From: Adiantum capillus-veneris
Taxonomy: Eukaryota > Streptophyta > Polypodiopsida > Polypodiales > Pteridaceae
Length of the DNA stretch: 64,000 nt
Assembly: GCA_014529385.2 (NCBI GenBank)
Contig: CM043963.1
Span: forward strand, 2,731,001 to 2,795,000
Reading direction: 5' to 3'
Part shown: positions 50,607 through 62,516 of the stretch, in pieces
Layout: every line of letters starts with the position of its first letter
How positions within the stretch are numbered: position 1 is the first letter of the stretch
Translations under genes and position numbers: made by a program
The notes under the pieces: generated by a model
The model's input: only the letters and a program-made list of their open reading frames with translations
Told to the model about the DNA's origin: nothing
Database searches by the model: none

Positions 50607-52155
50607 TGTATAAACAAGTACATAATCACCTGTTTGAACTCTTTCGTTTGCACATGCTTGTCAAAAAACTCCTTTTGTCTTCTCTTTTTAGCATAGATTG
50701 AAGCTATAGCTCTCAAGAAAACTTCATCTAGCTTTTCAAGATCATCTATTCTTGAAGAGAGCTCATGCCATGTCCATTCTAAGCATTTCGCTACTCGTAG
50801 AGTTGGGATTAAAAACTCTATGGGTAATATAGCATTTAGGCCAAACACCATGTTTTACGGTGTCGTTCCTATCGATGTTTTGTAAGCTACCCTGTATGCC
50901 CATAGTGTTGAGTGTAGCTACTGATCCCAGTCTGTTCTTGACTCTGATACAATTTTAGTGAGAACCGTGTATAGTGTTTTATTTGTGGCCTCAACTTGTC
51001 CATTTGCCTGTGGATAATATGGAGCAGATTTTCTATGTATGACCATGAATTCCTCTAGCAGATATTCAATGACTTCATTAAGAAAATGTGTTCCTTGATC
51101 ACTGACAATTTCTATTGGTAAACCGTCTCGTACAAAAACATTCTCATACAAAAATTGTGCAGTGGTTAGTGCATCTGCTTTTTGTGTTGCCTTGGCTTCC
51201 GGGGCCATTTCATGAGATAGTCCGTAGCCACAATGATATATTGGGTATGGGTGCGATATGCAAGGGGTGAAATAGGTCCCAAAAAATCAATGCCCCATTT
51301 TGCAAATTCCCTTGCTCCCATCATTGGCCGTAGTGGCATCTCATCTCTCTTTATCGGCACCTTGATGCGTTGACAAGCGTCACAACGCTGTACAAACTCG
51401 TCAGCATCCATATGCAATGTAGGCCACCATATTCCTGCGGTTAAGACAATTTTTGCCATCTTATCATCTGAATAATGGCCTCCACTTATGCCTCCATGTG
51501 CGTGTTCTAGAATCAGCAGGTATTCACTTTCACTTGCACAGATTCTAAGTTGATTGTCCTTTCCTCACTTATAGAGTTGGTTCCCAATTAAATTATAGTC
51601 ACAAGCCTCCAGCTCTATAGCCCTTTTTCATGTTCTTGTTATGTTTTCAGGAAACGTCCTTGTGGTTAAGAAATCAATGATATATTGACTCCATGCAGGT
51701 GCAATGTTTACCTGAAACAATGTCACGTGATCTACTGGTTGTTTGGCACTACATATAGTACAATTGTTAACATAAGCATGTGTGTCCGCGTACATAGTTG
51801 GCCAATAAACCCCTAAATGTCTCAATCTTTGGTGTGTTTTTAGTGTTGAACAATGAAATGCACAATCTTGGATATGTGCTTCTTCAAGATAACACTCGAA
51901 TTCCTCCGGATTTATACATAATCATAGAATTTGGTTCAATCCTAGATGATACAGCCGTCTTGCAATCAACTGGAAGTTTTTTGTTTGTCGAATTGTTTGT
52001 CGTTTGGATCTGTCTTCCGTGTTATCAAACCTACCTCCAAAGGAAAGAATGCTAACAATTTTCTGAGACCATTTGGATATCATTTTAATATTGAAAAGAT
52101 AAGCATCTGGTATGTCATCATCTACTCCTTCAGGAGCTTCCTGGTTGTGTAGCCT
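50607..52155 (-). pseudogene. A2 pol: integrase with duplicated HHCC module
   Basis: Module 1 (about 51755-51900) reads EEAHIQDCAFH then GVYWPTMYADTHAYV and NNCTIC. Module 2 (about 51375-51530) has HGGISGGHYSDDKMAKI then GIWWPTLHMDADEFV and QRCDACQ. The core has KWGIDFLGPIS, VSDQGTHFLNEV and QANGQVEATN, so all three catalytic acidic residues are present. Frame changes near 51.18, 50.85 and 51.6 kb break it. The same duplication exists in A1, so it predates both insertions. Confidence 0.85.
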
Positions 52156-53752
52156 TCAAAGATGATCCGCACGTAGATGAGTTTTACCCTTTTTGACTAC
52201 CACTATGAAATCAAACTCTAGCAATATAATAAACCAGCGTACAATTCTCCCGGTATTGCATGGTTTATTTACCAGATACAAAAGAGCTTGATGATCTGTG
52301 AAGAACATAAATTTGTTTGCGAGCAAATAATGGCGAAATTTCTTTACAGCATAAATCATTCCTAACCCCTCTCTTTCAGTGGTTGTGTAGTTCTTTTTTG
52401 CACTATTTAACTGTCTGCTTGCATAACAAACTGGAAAATCCATTGTTCCGTCTCCAGGTTGAGCCAGAAAACTCCCGATTGCATATGCAGATGCATCAAT
52501 GTGAACATGGAATATCTTGTCCCAATCTGGTGCTTTGAGTACATGTGCTGATACAAGGTTTTCCTTCATCTTTTGATATGAAGTTTCACACTCCTCAGTC
52601 CAGTCGAAATTGACTAGCAAACGATACAGAGGTTGTGCGATGACTGCATACATATATATGAATCTTCGATAATATCCGCAGTGTCCCATGAAGGATTGCA
52701 CTTGTTTCGCATTAGTAGGCCTGGGCAAGTCTACTATGACTTTCATTTTGTCTAGGTCAATGGTTATGACATTTCTTGAGACTATGTGTCCTAAGATGCG
52801 GCCTTGCCTAACCATAAAAATGCACTTTTCCGGGTTAAGACAGATTCGATATGTTCTGCATCTTTCAAATACCTTTTGCAAATGGTCAATATGTTTCTCT
52901 CATAGAAGAGAGTGTACACAGAGATCGTCCATGTATATTTCTAAGAATATTCTTAGGTATTCTTTGAACGCGTGCGTCATTAACCTTTGAAAGGTAGTTG
53001 GGGCATTAGTTAAGCCGAAAGGCATAACTCAATACGCATAAATTCCCCATTATGTGGCAAACACTGTTTTGTGTTGATCCTCTATTGCAATTGCCAGTTG
53101 GTTGTATCCTGAAAACCCATCTAGAAAGGAATAAGCCCGTTTCCCGGCCACCCTCTCAAGTACATGTTCTGTGATTGGCAAGGGATAATTATCCCTTATG
53201 ATGGCTGCATTTACCTTTTTGAGGTTTACACACACTCACAGTTTTTCGTTCTTTTTGGGGACTACCACAATGGGTGACACCCAATCTGTATGTTTGATTT
53301 CATATATGATTTCAGCATCCATCAGCTTGTCAATCTCCTCTTTGATTCGTTTAGCAAATGTGTCATTATATGTATAAGGACGCTGTTTGCTAGGTTTGGC
53401 ATCTGTTTTCAAAGGAATTGTATGTTGGCATATCGATGGATCAACTCCTTTGAGGTCTTTGTAGGACCATGCAAACACATCTTTATACTTATTGAGAAGT
53501 TGTGTTAATCGTTCTTCTTCTTCAGGCTCTAAATCAGTTGCGATATAGACCGGATGAGGCTCTTCACCTGGTTCAGCGAGGTCTATCCTTTTTGCATTTT
53601 CCGGCCCATCGTAAGATTCCTAGTTTGTTCTTTCTCTGACTGGTGGTGTCATTATGATTTTTCTATCCTGGATGGTGAATTTCCGATAGTGTGATGGTAC
53701 ATTCATGTTTCCTTTTTCTGACTCCCCCTTACCATCACTATCTCCCTCAGTA
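52156..53752 (-). pseudogene. A2 pol: reverse transcriptase and RNase H
   Basis: RT from DVFAWSYKDLKGVD through VSPIVVVPKKNEKL, a stop where A1 has Arg, FLDGFSGYNQL, MPFGLTN and IYMDDLCVHS (YMDD at 52924-52935). The next stop, TGA at 52900-52902, is at the same codon as the TGA in A1. RNase H reads HVHIDASAYAIGS, NYTTTEREGLGMIYA and FFTDHQALLYLVNKP, and ends near ADHL at 52156. Fewer lesions than A1, but still not a functional frame. Confidence 0.9.
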
Positions 53753-53754
53753 GT

Positions 53755-55863
53755 CTATACTTCTCGTAAAGACTGTTTTAGTTCTTGGTATTTCTGTTTA
53801 CGCTCCAGTTTGGTCCACTCTTGGTCTTTCGTTGTTTCTTGTTTTGATTTTTGAGAATTTTGTGATTTTGTTTCTATTTTAGCTTTCCGTTCTTGTCTTA
53901 TTTCCTCTCTCGTTTCTTCATTTCGAACTTTTGAGAATCTTCCTGATATTTGATCTTTTACACAATCCTCTGCTTTGACAAGCATTAGATAGTGAGTTTT
54001 ATCTTTTATCCTGGGCATCAGGTTCTCTCTCACTTTGTTTTTTGCTCGTTTTCTCCTATAGCGTTCTTGGCGTCTAGGGTGATGATTGGCAAAATCATAG
54101 AACTTGATATTCTCTGTTTTCTCCCCACGCTCACTTGAGTTGTCTGAACACTCATTATCTGCATCGTTATTTACCTCCAGATGCTCAGAGGAGTTATAAA
54201 ACTCATCTTGTTCTGGTGGTTCTACAAACTCATCTTCTCTTGGTATAATGCTTACTATGTAATAGGGTAGCACATCATAGCCATCCTTATCGTAAAATTT
54301 TGTCGTTGGAATATCTGTAATGGTACAGACATCCAATGTTGCTAGTATGTGTTCCCATTCCAGAGGTTCCAAGGCATCTTCAGGAAAAGGTTCCGGAATA
54401 TAATCCTTGTCCTCAATCGCTCTTTCTAAGACGCATTCCTCTCTTTTTAAGCTCCCACAATGTGAAGCTCCGCACATCAATAGCTCTTTTTGTTGCCCTA
54501 ACCATGCTAGGAGTTCCAATCCTGCCGATGTAGCTGAATCAAATTCTTCCACTGGTGTCTGGTTCACATCCTTGTAGCTATGGTCTTTCAAGTGAATTTT
54601 GGTTGTTGTCTCGCCATGTCTGAGGTATATGTGATCATAACCCCAATCATGGACCATCTTTAATTGTCGCATGAATGGTCTTCCCAATATGATTTTGTAA
54701 TTGTTCTTTTTGTCAAAATCAACTATTGCAAATGTATGCTCATACTCGATTCGGCATGAGGTGACAATCACTTTTTCTAAGAGTCCTAGAGGCTTCTCCA
54801 TGAACCCATCTGCCAATTGCAATTTCATTCTGGTAGCTCTCAAAGCTGGTTTTCCCCATTTTCTCCAGATTTCCTTGGTGGCAATAGCAACTCCTGCTCC
54901 ACTGTCAAGAATAGATTTGGAAACTATTCCTTGGAATTTTACTGGTAGCGTGGTGTTTCCACCTTCTCCCTCACAATACTCTCCAACCTTGTTTAATGGT
55001 ACTGGCCTAGTGTTTAGTTGAGGCCTATCCAATTCTCTGATCCCTTCCTGAAGCTTTGAGGTGGGATCTTTCACTCCAAATTTTTCCAAGAATTTGCCTA
55101 CTGTGGTCCACATGTTGGATCGTAACCTTAAGAGTTCGGCTAATGTAATCGTACATGCCACCACGGTGGACAATAACTCAATCAACCCTTGTGAATCTAT
55201 CACTCTATTAGAAGAAACTCTTTGAGATGGGATTGCTCTCACCTCAGACTTGGCTTCATACTCTCCTAGGTAAGAGGGTAGAGTTTTCAGCAAGTCTGGT
55301 TGGCTGTGCCTCAAACTAATTGATCCCTGGTCTCCCCCTTGTGAATGTATATCAAAGTTCATTTGCGATCTTGCCTCAAATTCTTCAATAGGAGGTAAGA
55401 TATCATTTTTCTCTTTTCTCGTGCTATTCATGTGGTAACTTACCCTGTTAGCTTCGTTGGCCTCACTGATTTGCTTCCACAGATCATCTAGACCGTTACA
55501 ATCCTTACCCATTTCTACCAATGTTTTAGGCTGGAACCCGTCACTTGCCTCATTTGTTGTGTTTGGCACTATGATAGGCTCTCCCCTAGACTCATAAGCA
55601 TTCGCAGGTCTTTCCTTCGTTTCTACTTGTTCCTCTAAAGTTGGTTTGATAGGGGTTGGAGCTGGTACTTCATGCCAATTTTCAGGTTTACCAAGCGGGT
55701 TTTCTATCAAATATTGAGTTGTTTCAATCATCTTTCTACACATTTCCAACGTTTGTTTTTCTATTTCAGCATATGGATAAGTCATCCATCTTTGCTCTTG
55801 GGTTTGGTTCTTTTTGAGTCTGGCTTCATAGGCTTTTAAAATTGCATTTAACTGCTCATTTAC
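53755..55863 (-). pseudogene. A2 gag-linker, retropepsin 1 and pre-RT linker
   Basis: One frame of about 700 codons. It covers a coil-like linker (EQLNAILKAYEARLKKNQTQ), LNKVGEYCEGEGGNT and ILDSGAGVAIATKEIW (DSGA at 54895-54906). After these come KIILGRPFMRQLKMVHDW, then an acidic block and a strongly basic block that leads to RT. Retropepsin 1 has both hallmark motifs. The frame ends at TAG about 53752-53757. Its upstream end is set by solo LTR E, whose 744-bp insertion (739 plus duplication) is a multiple of three and leaves the downstream frame in register. Confidence 0.85.
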
Positions 55864-56602
55864 TGTTAAGTATGGAGCCTGATTTACCCTTGTAATTTTC
55901 TGTGGTAAAAGCGCACATTTGAGGAGAAGCCATCGTGCGTGATGGAAAATCACTCACCGGAAACCAAAATTTTCACGGACAAGAATCAGGGGCAACTTTA
56001 GAGGCCTCGGGGGCGAAGGCCCCCGAGACTTTTTTTTCCGCTGGAATATTATGGCCGGACGGTGGCCGGAAAGTGGTCGGAAAACAACCGGTTGGTTGGC
56101 CGGTGGCCGGTAGTCAATGGCCAATGGCCGGTGGTCGGAAGTCAATGGCCGGTAGCCGAATTCAAAAGCGGACTTGTCTTCCCAAGGGCGGCCACACATG
56201 GGCGGATTGGAGGGTCCGATTTGGACTTATTCGCACAAGGGCGGCATGGATGCCTCTCATAAGAGAGGGCAGCCCTTTTGGCCTATAAAAGGAGGCCATT
56301 TCTACACAAATTTCATAGTGTGAAGTTGATGCAACAAGGTGAGTGTGAGGTGGTGAGAGTGAAGCAAGGCGGGAGCTCTATCAAGGGTTTAATCCCTTTG
56401 TAAACTACTTCTTCTTTTGAAGTGCTAAAGCCATTGAGTGGCTGCTTTCCCGTGGACGTAGCCCACATTGGGTGAACCACATATATCGTGTGTACTCTCT
56501 CTCTCTCTCTCTCTACTCTATAATGTCTTGTGTGTGAAATCTATCTCTCTCCATTAAGTAATCTACTCAAAAATCTATTTAGCTACGTCTTATTTCCTAA
56601 CA
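55864..56602 (+). repeat. Solo LTR E (739 bp) inserted in A2
   Basis: Begins TGTTAAGTATGG and ends CCTAACA, with TTTAC duplications at 55859-55863 and 56603-56607. A1 lacks it at the matching site. TATAAAAG at 56283-56290 suggests plus orientation. A GC-rich minisatellite built on GGCCGGTGG (56050-56160) lies upstream of the TATA, and a CT run at 56495-56515. No internal element sequence is present, so it is a solo LTR left by LTR-LTR recombination or a very small element. Confidence 0.9.
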
Positions 56603-56607
56603 TTTAC

Positions 56608-59368
56608 CTTGTCTGCTAGTACTAATCCTCCTGATCCTGCACTTTTGGGTTCTGCTATTTGCTTGGGTGCTATGGTTGCCGCATTGTGTGAGATTATGCT
56701 AGCTAGATCTTCTAACCTCTCTAATATATCCTTTGTGTGTTTTGACTCCTCGGATAGAGACATTTGCTCTCGTTCTTTCCTGGTTTTCATACATTCCTTT
56801 CTAGCTTTCCAAGTGCTTCTCGGATTTTTTGTTTCTGAACTTGGGGCATCGGTTTTTGGCTCTTCAATTATGGGTTCGTTCGTTCGTCACTTCCTGAATA
56901 GGTATTATTGTCTCGTTTTCTGACCCTCCACTGGAAGGCACTGCTTCTAGTATGTTCAAGGTGGTTTTTGCTCCTTTGCTCGGGTTCTTAGGGAAATCAG
57001 GAATCAAATGAGTAACTCCACACTCGGTGCAATATGCGTTGACTCTAATGATTTCATCATGAGGACAGTCTCTTAGCCAATGGTCTCCGCCACACTTGTA
57101 GCAGGGTCCTTCAGGTTGTTGAGGTGCTCCTTGAGCTCCTCTTTATTGGTATGCATGTCTCTGTCCGTCCATGCCTCCATTGGCTATGAACAAAAATGTT
57201 CGTTCATCCAAGCCATATCTTCCTTCTCCTGCTGCCTGCACAGTTGTTGGTGGTCCTGCACCTCCCATCTGCTCCATGGTTCTGGTGTTGAGGGTTCTTT
57301 CGGTGGATAATAGACAGGATTTGCCACATATCCATTGGGATCTTCATAATATGCATGCATAGGCACCAAAGCCTTCTCTTCTGATTCGGTTACTGTTGGT
57401 GTGTATCTTATGCCGACTGATCGTAATCCTGGTAGGGGTGGTTGTTGCCCCAACACTGGTTGTGGTCTTTCTACACCTACAGGTCCTTGTAGGTTGCCTG
57501 CTTGATACCTAGGCATCGGTGGAATTTAAGGAGATGCTACCTGAGCTTGGGGAGCATAAGGTCTCTCTCTCACATATCCCTTGTTATAATAACATTCCTC
57601 TGTCCCATGGTTTGTCCATTTTTGTTCAATAGCACACCACTTGGGCCATTTAGCTTGGGGTTTGGCATACAAGTTAATCTTTTTAGCACTTCCTCTACAA
57701 GCTACTGCTGGTTTACAGCTACTTCTCCTTTCGGTGCTACCTTAGAAGACTTTGTTCCACTTTGTTGTGAGGATGAATCGTCGTCAAGATCCTTGAACTC
57801 ACCCTCTTTGTAGACCGCACAATTGTCTACAAGGTAAAGAGCCTCCTTAGTTAACTCATTTAACGTCGTGCTCCTCTTCATATGTAAGTCCTTCTGGAGT
57901 CTGCATTCCTTAGTCCTTGGATAAATATAAGCATAAGTCTGGACTGAGTTGGTAGTTCTTCCACAGGGCAGAACTTAACATATCTTTTTAGTCATAGGGC
58001 TGCCTTTTGCACAGATTCCCCGTCTTTTTGTTTGAATTTATGGATTTGTGAGACTGTATTATGAGCTATCCCCCTTTGTGAGAATTCCTCGATAAACTCG
58101 TCAAACACCTCCTCCATAGACTCAAAGTCTCTACGGTCCACAGAGTCGAACCAAGTAGCAGCGTCATCCTCTAGGGTTAATCCAAACCCTGCAAATTGGG
58201 TAGGAAAGTCTAACAACTCTTCAGCTCTAATTACACGCACAAAGGCTGCTACATGATCTCTAGGATCCTTGTTTCTCGTGTATTTCTTGTTTACCCATTT
58301 TTGCACTTGAGAAGGTCTAATTCTACGATGGTCTACAAATCTCATCATTGGATCTCCACATCCTAATCGATATACCTCCTCTGGTCCTCTGTAGTAGGTT
58401 GGTTCCTCTCCCAATGATGCTCCTAAGTCGTAATTTCTAATAGTTCTTGCAAGAGATGGTTCATCTCTTCGAACTCGTTCTATGGGTGGTCTTCCAGTCT
58501 CTGTTGACCCTTGAGTCTTTGGCTTACTCTCTCCTTGATACCGTGAATAGAATGGTGGTTCTTGTAAATCCCTTAGCCCTCGTGCAGCTTGATAACCATC
58601 TCGGTTTTGGTCTTGCTCTAATGTTGCAGTCTATCAAAGCCATGCCTGCAATGATGGATGGGTTGCTGGTTGGTTTTGGTTGTTGAATGTCTGCGGTCGG
58701 GTAGAATGTGAGGTCGCGTCATACTCCTTTGAAAAGGGATTTGTCGACTTGCTAGGGGTGTAGGTGGCTCTTGGCACTTCATCGGGGGCATATGTTGATG
58801 CTCCTAGAGCTGTTGCCTTTTCTACCTCCTCTGGGAGAATGTGTTGGTATTCTCACCTGTACCTATCAACAAAGACGATATCCTTCCCGATAGCAATTTC
58901 ATAAGAGAATAAGTAAAGAACCTTGTCTTTTCTTAACTCGGTTGGGTATGGTTCTTTGCAACGAAAGTAAGAGACTATTCCCTCGCTCTCATGTTTGTAA
59001 ATTCCCACATTCTCATTATAAGTTGAAACCCTGGTAGTTTTCTTATCATACATAAAAATCGCTCCGGGTCGATCAATGTTTGGAGGTGGTTCTTGAGTTT
59101 CTGAAACCATTTTCCCCTTCGCCACGTTATCTCCATATCTGTTGTAATCCTCAGGGTTACTAACTATTAGATAGTGGTTCCCCTTTTTGTCTCGGAATCT
59201 ATCTCCATCATCATAGACTTGAATTATCTCCAGTGCTTCAATACAAATACACTTGCGTCCTCGATAGTCAGAATAAACTAGGGATCCCCTCGAGTTTGTT
59301 CCTTCTAAGAAGATCACAGTGAACTTGGAATCATTCAAAGGATTTAGGGAGGTGCTTCCTCCTGGCAT
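56608..59368 (-). pseudogene. A2 gag: N-terminal region, capsid and zinc knuckles
   Basis: An N-terminal 171-codon piece (58853-59368: NPLNDSKFTVIFLEGTNSRG, a beta-rich-looking segment) precedes the capsid (57992-58414). The capsid has DHVAAFVRVIRAEELLDF, LEDDAATWFDSVDRRDF and FSQRGIAHNTVSQIHKFKQ of the Retrotrans_gag type. A Pro-rich stretch (57184-57516) and two knuckles near 57010-57120 follow. These are CYKCGGDHWLRDC, and CTECGVTHLIPDF with the final Cys replaced by Phe. Both have C-X2-C-X3-H spacing. The linker KTRKEREQMSLSEESKHTKD leads to solo LTR E. A TAG at about 59395 and many other stops break it. The N-terminal start is not defined. Confidence 0.8.
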
Positions 59369-59399
59369 TGGTCCATCATAGGTGAAACCTCCTGGCTAT

Positions 59400-61087
59400 T
59401 GACTACCCATCATGAAGAAGGATTTGTCTGATGAAGTGTCAGTATCACTGCCCTCCTCAATAATTGGTGCTATTGGATCTAGCCTTGCCTGAGTTACACT
59501 CTCTTCGGTGGACACTAAGCTACCTGCCACCTTTTGGTCTCTAAAAATGTGTCTTCCTTATCTTAAATTCATCAAACTTAGCAATGCAATTTATTACAAA
59601 TCCAACCACTCACCTGCCAAAGGATCAGTTTCCGCACAACTTCTTGCTTTGCTGCTGAATATACCTGTACACAAGCGTTTAATTTCGGCAATCGAATCAA
59701 AGCATTTAACCGCTAGAGGTGATCTTAGTAATGATTGGTATAACTAGAGAGTTAACCTCAACCACTACTATATTTTATACACTTATGATGTTCAGGATTA
59801 GGTGTGCTAATCTGGAGCTATACTTCCCTCGGATGTTGGTCAATTTACATGAAAAAGTCTAAATTTAGTCTTTGCTCCGTCAAAAGGTCAAACAAGGTCC
59901 AAATTCACTTCTGAAAGAAGTTCTGGGACCCTTAAGTCAAATGGAACCTCACTGTATAAGTTCAGTCAAATTTTCTCTTCACTAAGCTCCAGTAGACATC
60001 CTACGCGTAGGATGTCTCTTTGCTCAGAATGGCTTCAAATGCACATCACAGACTCCTCTTGAGGTGCTGATCACTTTGGTATGCTCAAATTTGAGTTTGG
60101 AGTGCAAAATCACCCAGATGACATCCTACATGTAGGATGTCTTTTTGGTCTGTTTGACACGAGACTTGACCCACATCTTCCCCTTAATGTCAGCAACCTA
60201 GTGGTATGCTTAGATTTTGGTTTGGATTTCAAAAGTCCCCAATTTTAGCTGTTCTAGCCTTTTTCAGTAAAAAGTGCTAAAGTCTACTTAGAACCCAATC
60301 TTCTCACCCAAATGAAATGAAACCTCTCTCAGTCACTCAATATATCATGCAGATCATGCTCATGGTACCATCGTATGGTTTTGGTCTTAAAATAATTCCT
60401 TGGCACAATTTGGGTAGGATGTCTGGCAATTTCAGTATCTCTGGCCTTATCCTATCAAGATATGGTCAAGTTTCCACTTTCCAGGTGAAAATAGGGTAAA
60501 AACTACCTTCAGAACACACTGGTCAATTCAAAATTCCAGAATTCCCACCAGATTAGCCTATAAACATCCTACGCGTAAGATGTCTCCTGGCTTAAATTTA
60601 ATTTTTTTTCTGACAGAAATGCTCCTGATGCTCTGCAGCTCTATCAAAAACACTCACACTAACTTTTGGACTTCACTTTAGCTTTCAAACACACTTTTGC
60701 ATCTTTTACAACCTTGTGATAAATCTAACAAGCAAGTATACATGCATGAAGTGCTCTAGATCCTGAATCATGATGTCCTACTTACCCTACTCCTACTCCT
60801 CATGTGAAATGGTGATAATGGTGTTTTGGTTGCTTCCTGGCCTCTCCGGACTCTCAGGCTCTCCTCTCACCACTTCTACCACTCCAACTCCTACTCTCTA
60901 CACCAAAACTTAACTAAAAACTACCTAAGTCGAAGGATCTAGGCCAGACACACGCTCCCTAGACTCCCTCTAAGACTTAGAGAGTCCTCCACCCTCTGAT
61001 CCTATCTAAATGTAAAACGAGACTCTTGGCAAGCCAAAGAATCCCTCTCCTCAAGGACTAGTATCGATCACCTACCTAAGGTTTTCA
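59400..61087 (-). other. A2 5' leader with palindromes
   Basis: About 1.6 kb of mostly non-coding leader between the PBS and gag. It contains palindromes at 59994-60017, 60120-60141 and 60562-60585 and a half-site at about 60413. Gag probably begins at its low-coordinate end (DTDTSSDKSFFMMG near 59420). Confidence 0.65.
59994..60585 (-). repeat. Palindromes in the A2 leader
   Basis: Copies at 59994-60017 (CGCG), 60120-60141 (CATG) and 60562-60585 (CGCG with one arm change). The first and third are 568 bp apart, twice 284. The second and the half-site at about 60413 are about one unit apart. The same repeat as in the 3' spacer therefore exists in the leader. Confidence 0.88.
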
Positions 61088-61105
61088 TCCCCGGCAACGG
61101 TGCCA
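61088..61105 (-). other. A2 primer binding site, tRNA-Asp like
   Basis: The minus strand reads TGGCACCGTTGCCGGGGA, one base from the LTR. It differs from the tRNA-Asp 3' complement at one position. Confidence 0.88.
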
Positions 61106-61106
61106 A

Positions 61107-62026
61107 TGTTGGACGGATACGCCGTGATGGACGTCAGCACAGCGAGAACTCATCTAACAAGATTTTTCAGCTAAGGACGAAGCTCGATCCACAGGCGCAT
61201 GGAAGCAAGCATAGAGTGTCAATCTACACTCGACCGACTCCCAACTAATTCCTACAGAGGTCTCTACCCAATGTCTAAGCTACAGCCTTCAAGAGTGCAT
61301 AAGAGTAAACTTCCTACAACGCTTTCTAGAGCCCATCAAACAATCTCGAAACAACACAGAACTTGAACGAGACCCTACTAACACCAATAGGTCGCTCTCC
61401 CTAAGGTCTATGAACCAAAATCCCAACCCAAAACACCTGGTGCAAAATCACGTAGGATGTCTGACCGAAATTTGCAGGTCTTCGTTCCGAAATCTAAAGT
61501 GCCTAATGTGTAGCTCTACTCAATGCGAACATGTGGATATGCTGCAATGCAAAATCGGACAACGTATGCTCACCGAATCACCAGATGAAGCTCTTAGATG
61601 GAGCTCGCAAAACCGGACTGTACATGCGCAATGTAGATATTGGCGCATAGCTCTTGTCGAGGGCAACACGCTACACTTCTACGCACTCGATTTCAACCAC
61701 CGGTGCGCGCGTAGCGTCAAGATGAAACACCCACTCTCTCTCGTACACAGTACGCTCACTCACAGACTTCCAACTTTTTAAAATGACAAAAGGTTTCTCA
61801 TTAAGGTCAAAAAGTGGTATAAATACCCTACAATTCTCAAACCCTAATGTTCCATTTTAACCATCTACTCAATCTAAATGTCAAAATTGGGATACAATCT
61901 GGAAACTTCTGTAAGCCCCAATATTTACAAAGGTGAAATGTCAGGTTTTCTCAATAAATGAATAATTACAAAAAATAATAATTTTCCGAGCAGTCATTTT
62001 CCGTAGGGTGTGTCCAGCTTCTAACA
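61107..62026 (-). repeat. A2 5' LTR (920 bp)
   Basis: In plus sense it runs TGTTGGACGG to TCTAACA. A palindrome half-site, ACGTAGGATGTCT, lies at 61450-61462. A GGTATAAATACC element near 61815 could be the TATA region. TAGAC follows at 62027. Confidence 0.93.
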
Positions 62027-62031
62027 TAGAC

Positions 62032-62516
62032 ACAACAATGGTCACAATGAATGAAGAAACATACCACCAAGCCAATTATATCATTTTATACGTGATTTTG
62101 TTTAACTTTTGGTCTTGATTGGCCGTTACAAATTTCTCTTTCTCAAAAGTTGCCACTTAAATCATGGTTTTTCTTGCACAACTACACGCTCAATTGAATC
62201 TCTTAAATTCGTTAAGTGACACTCATATTTTTTCTTTGAAAGGTGGTGGAAACACCCCTTGTGCCCACATTTTCCAAAAAAAATGAGCTTATTCATTTTA
62301 CCTTTTCATCTTATGCATGAGCTGACGTGGAGGCATCCTACTCCGTATGGAATGAGTAGTTAATGGAGGTCCCACATGCAGGTGGGCAAGGTCATCAGGC
62401 TGCACCAATAGCGAGCAGTATGCAAGATATGAGGAGATAACTTTAGTGATATGGTCTGCAGCCAAACACCTTGCGGGTTAATCAACAGCAAGCTGGTGAG
62501 CTTTTGGAGCCAAATG
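62032..62516 (-). other. C internal region, PBS-proximal part
   Basis: Continuation of 34534-36987 past A2. Non-coding and AT-rich. Confidence 0.7.

Larger units (their letters stand above)
36993..62026 (-). mobile_element. Gypsy element A2, complete giant element with nested insertions
   Basis: The best-bounded member of family A. The TAGAC target duplication lies at 36988-36992 and 62027-62031. The 5' LTR is 61107-62026 (920 bp) and the 3' LTR is 36993-37719 (727 bp). PBS and PPT are adjacent to the expected ends. The 25,034-bp span falls to about 18.8 kb after removing Copia-2 and solo LTR E with their duplications. That puts it in the size class of giant plant gypsy elements such as Ogre, though lineage is not assignable by eye. 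Many nonsense codons and shifts make it non-autonomous. It inserted into element C. Confidence 0.94.
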
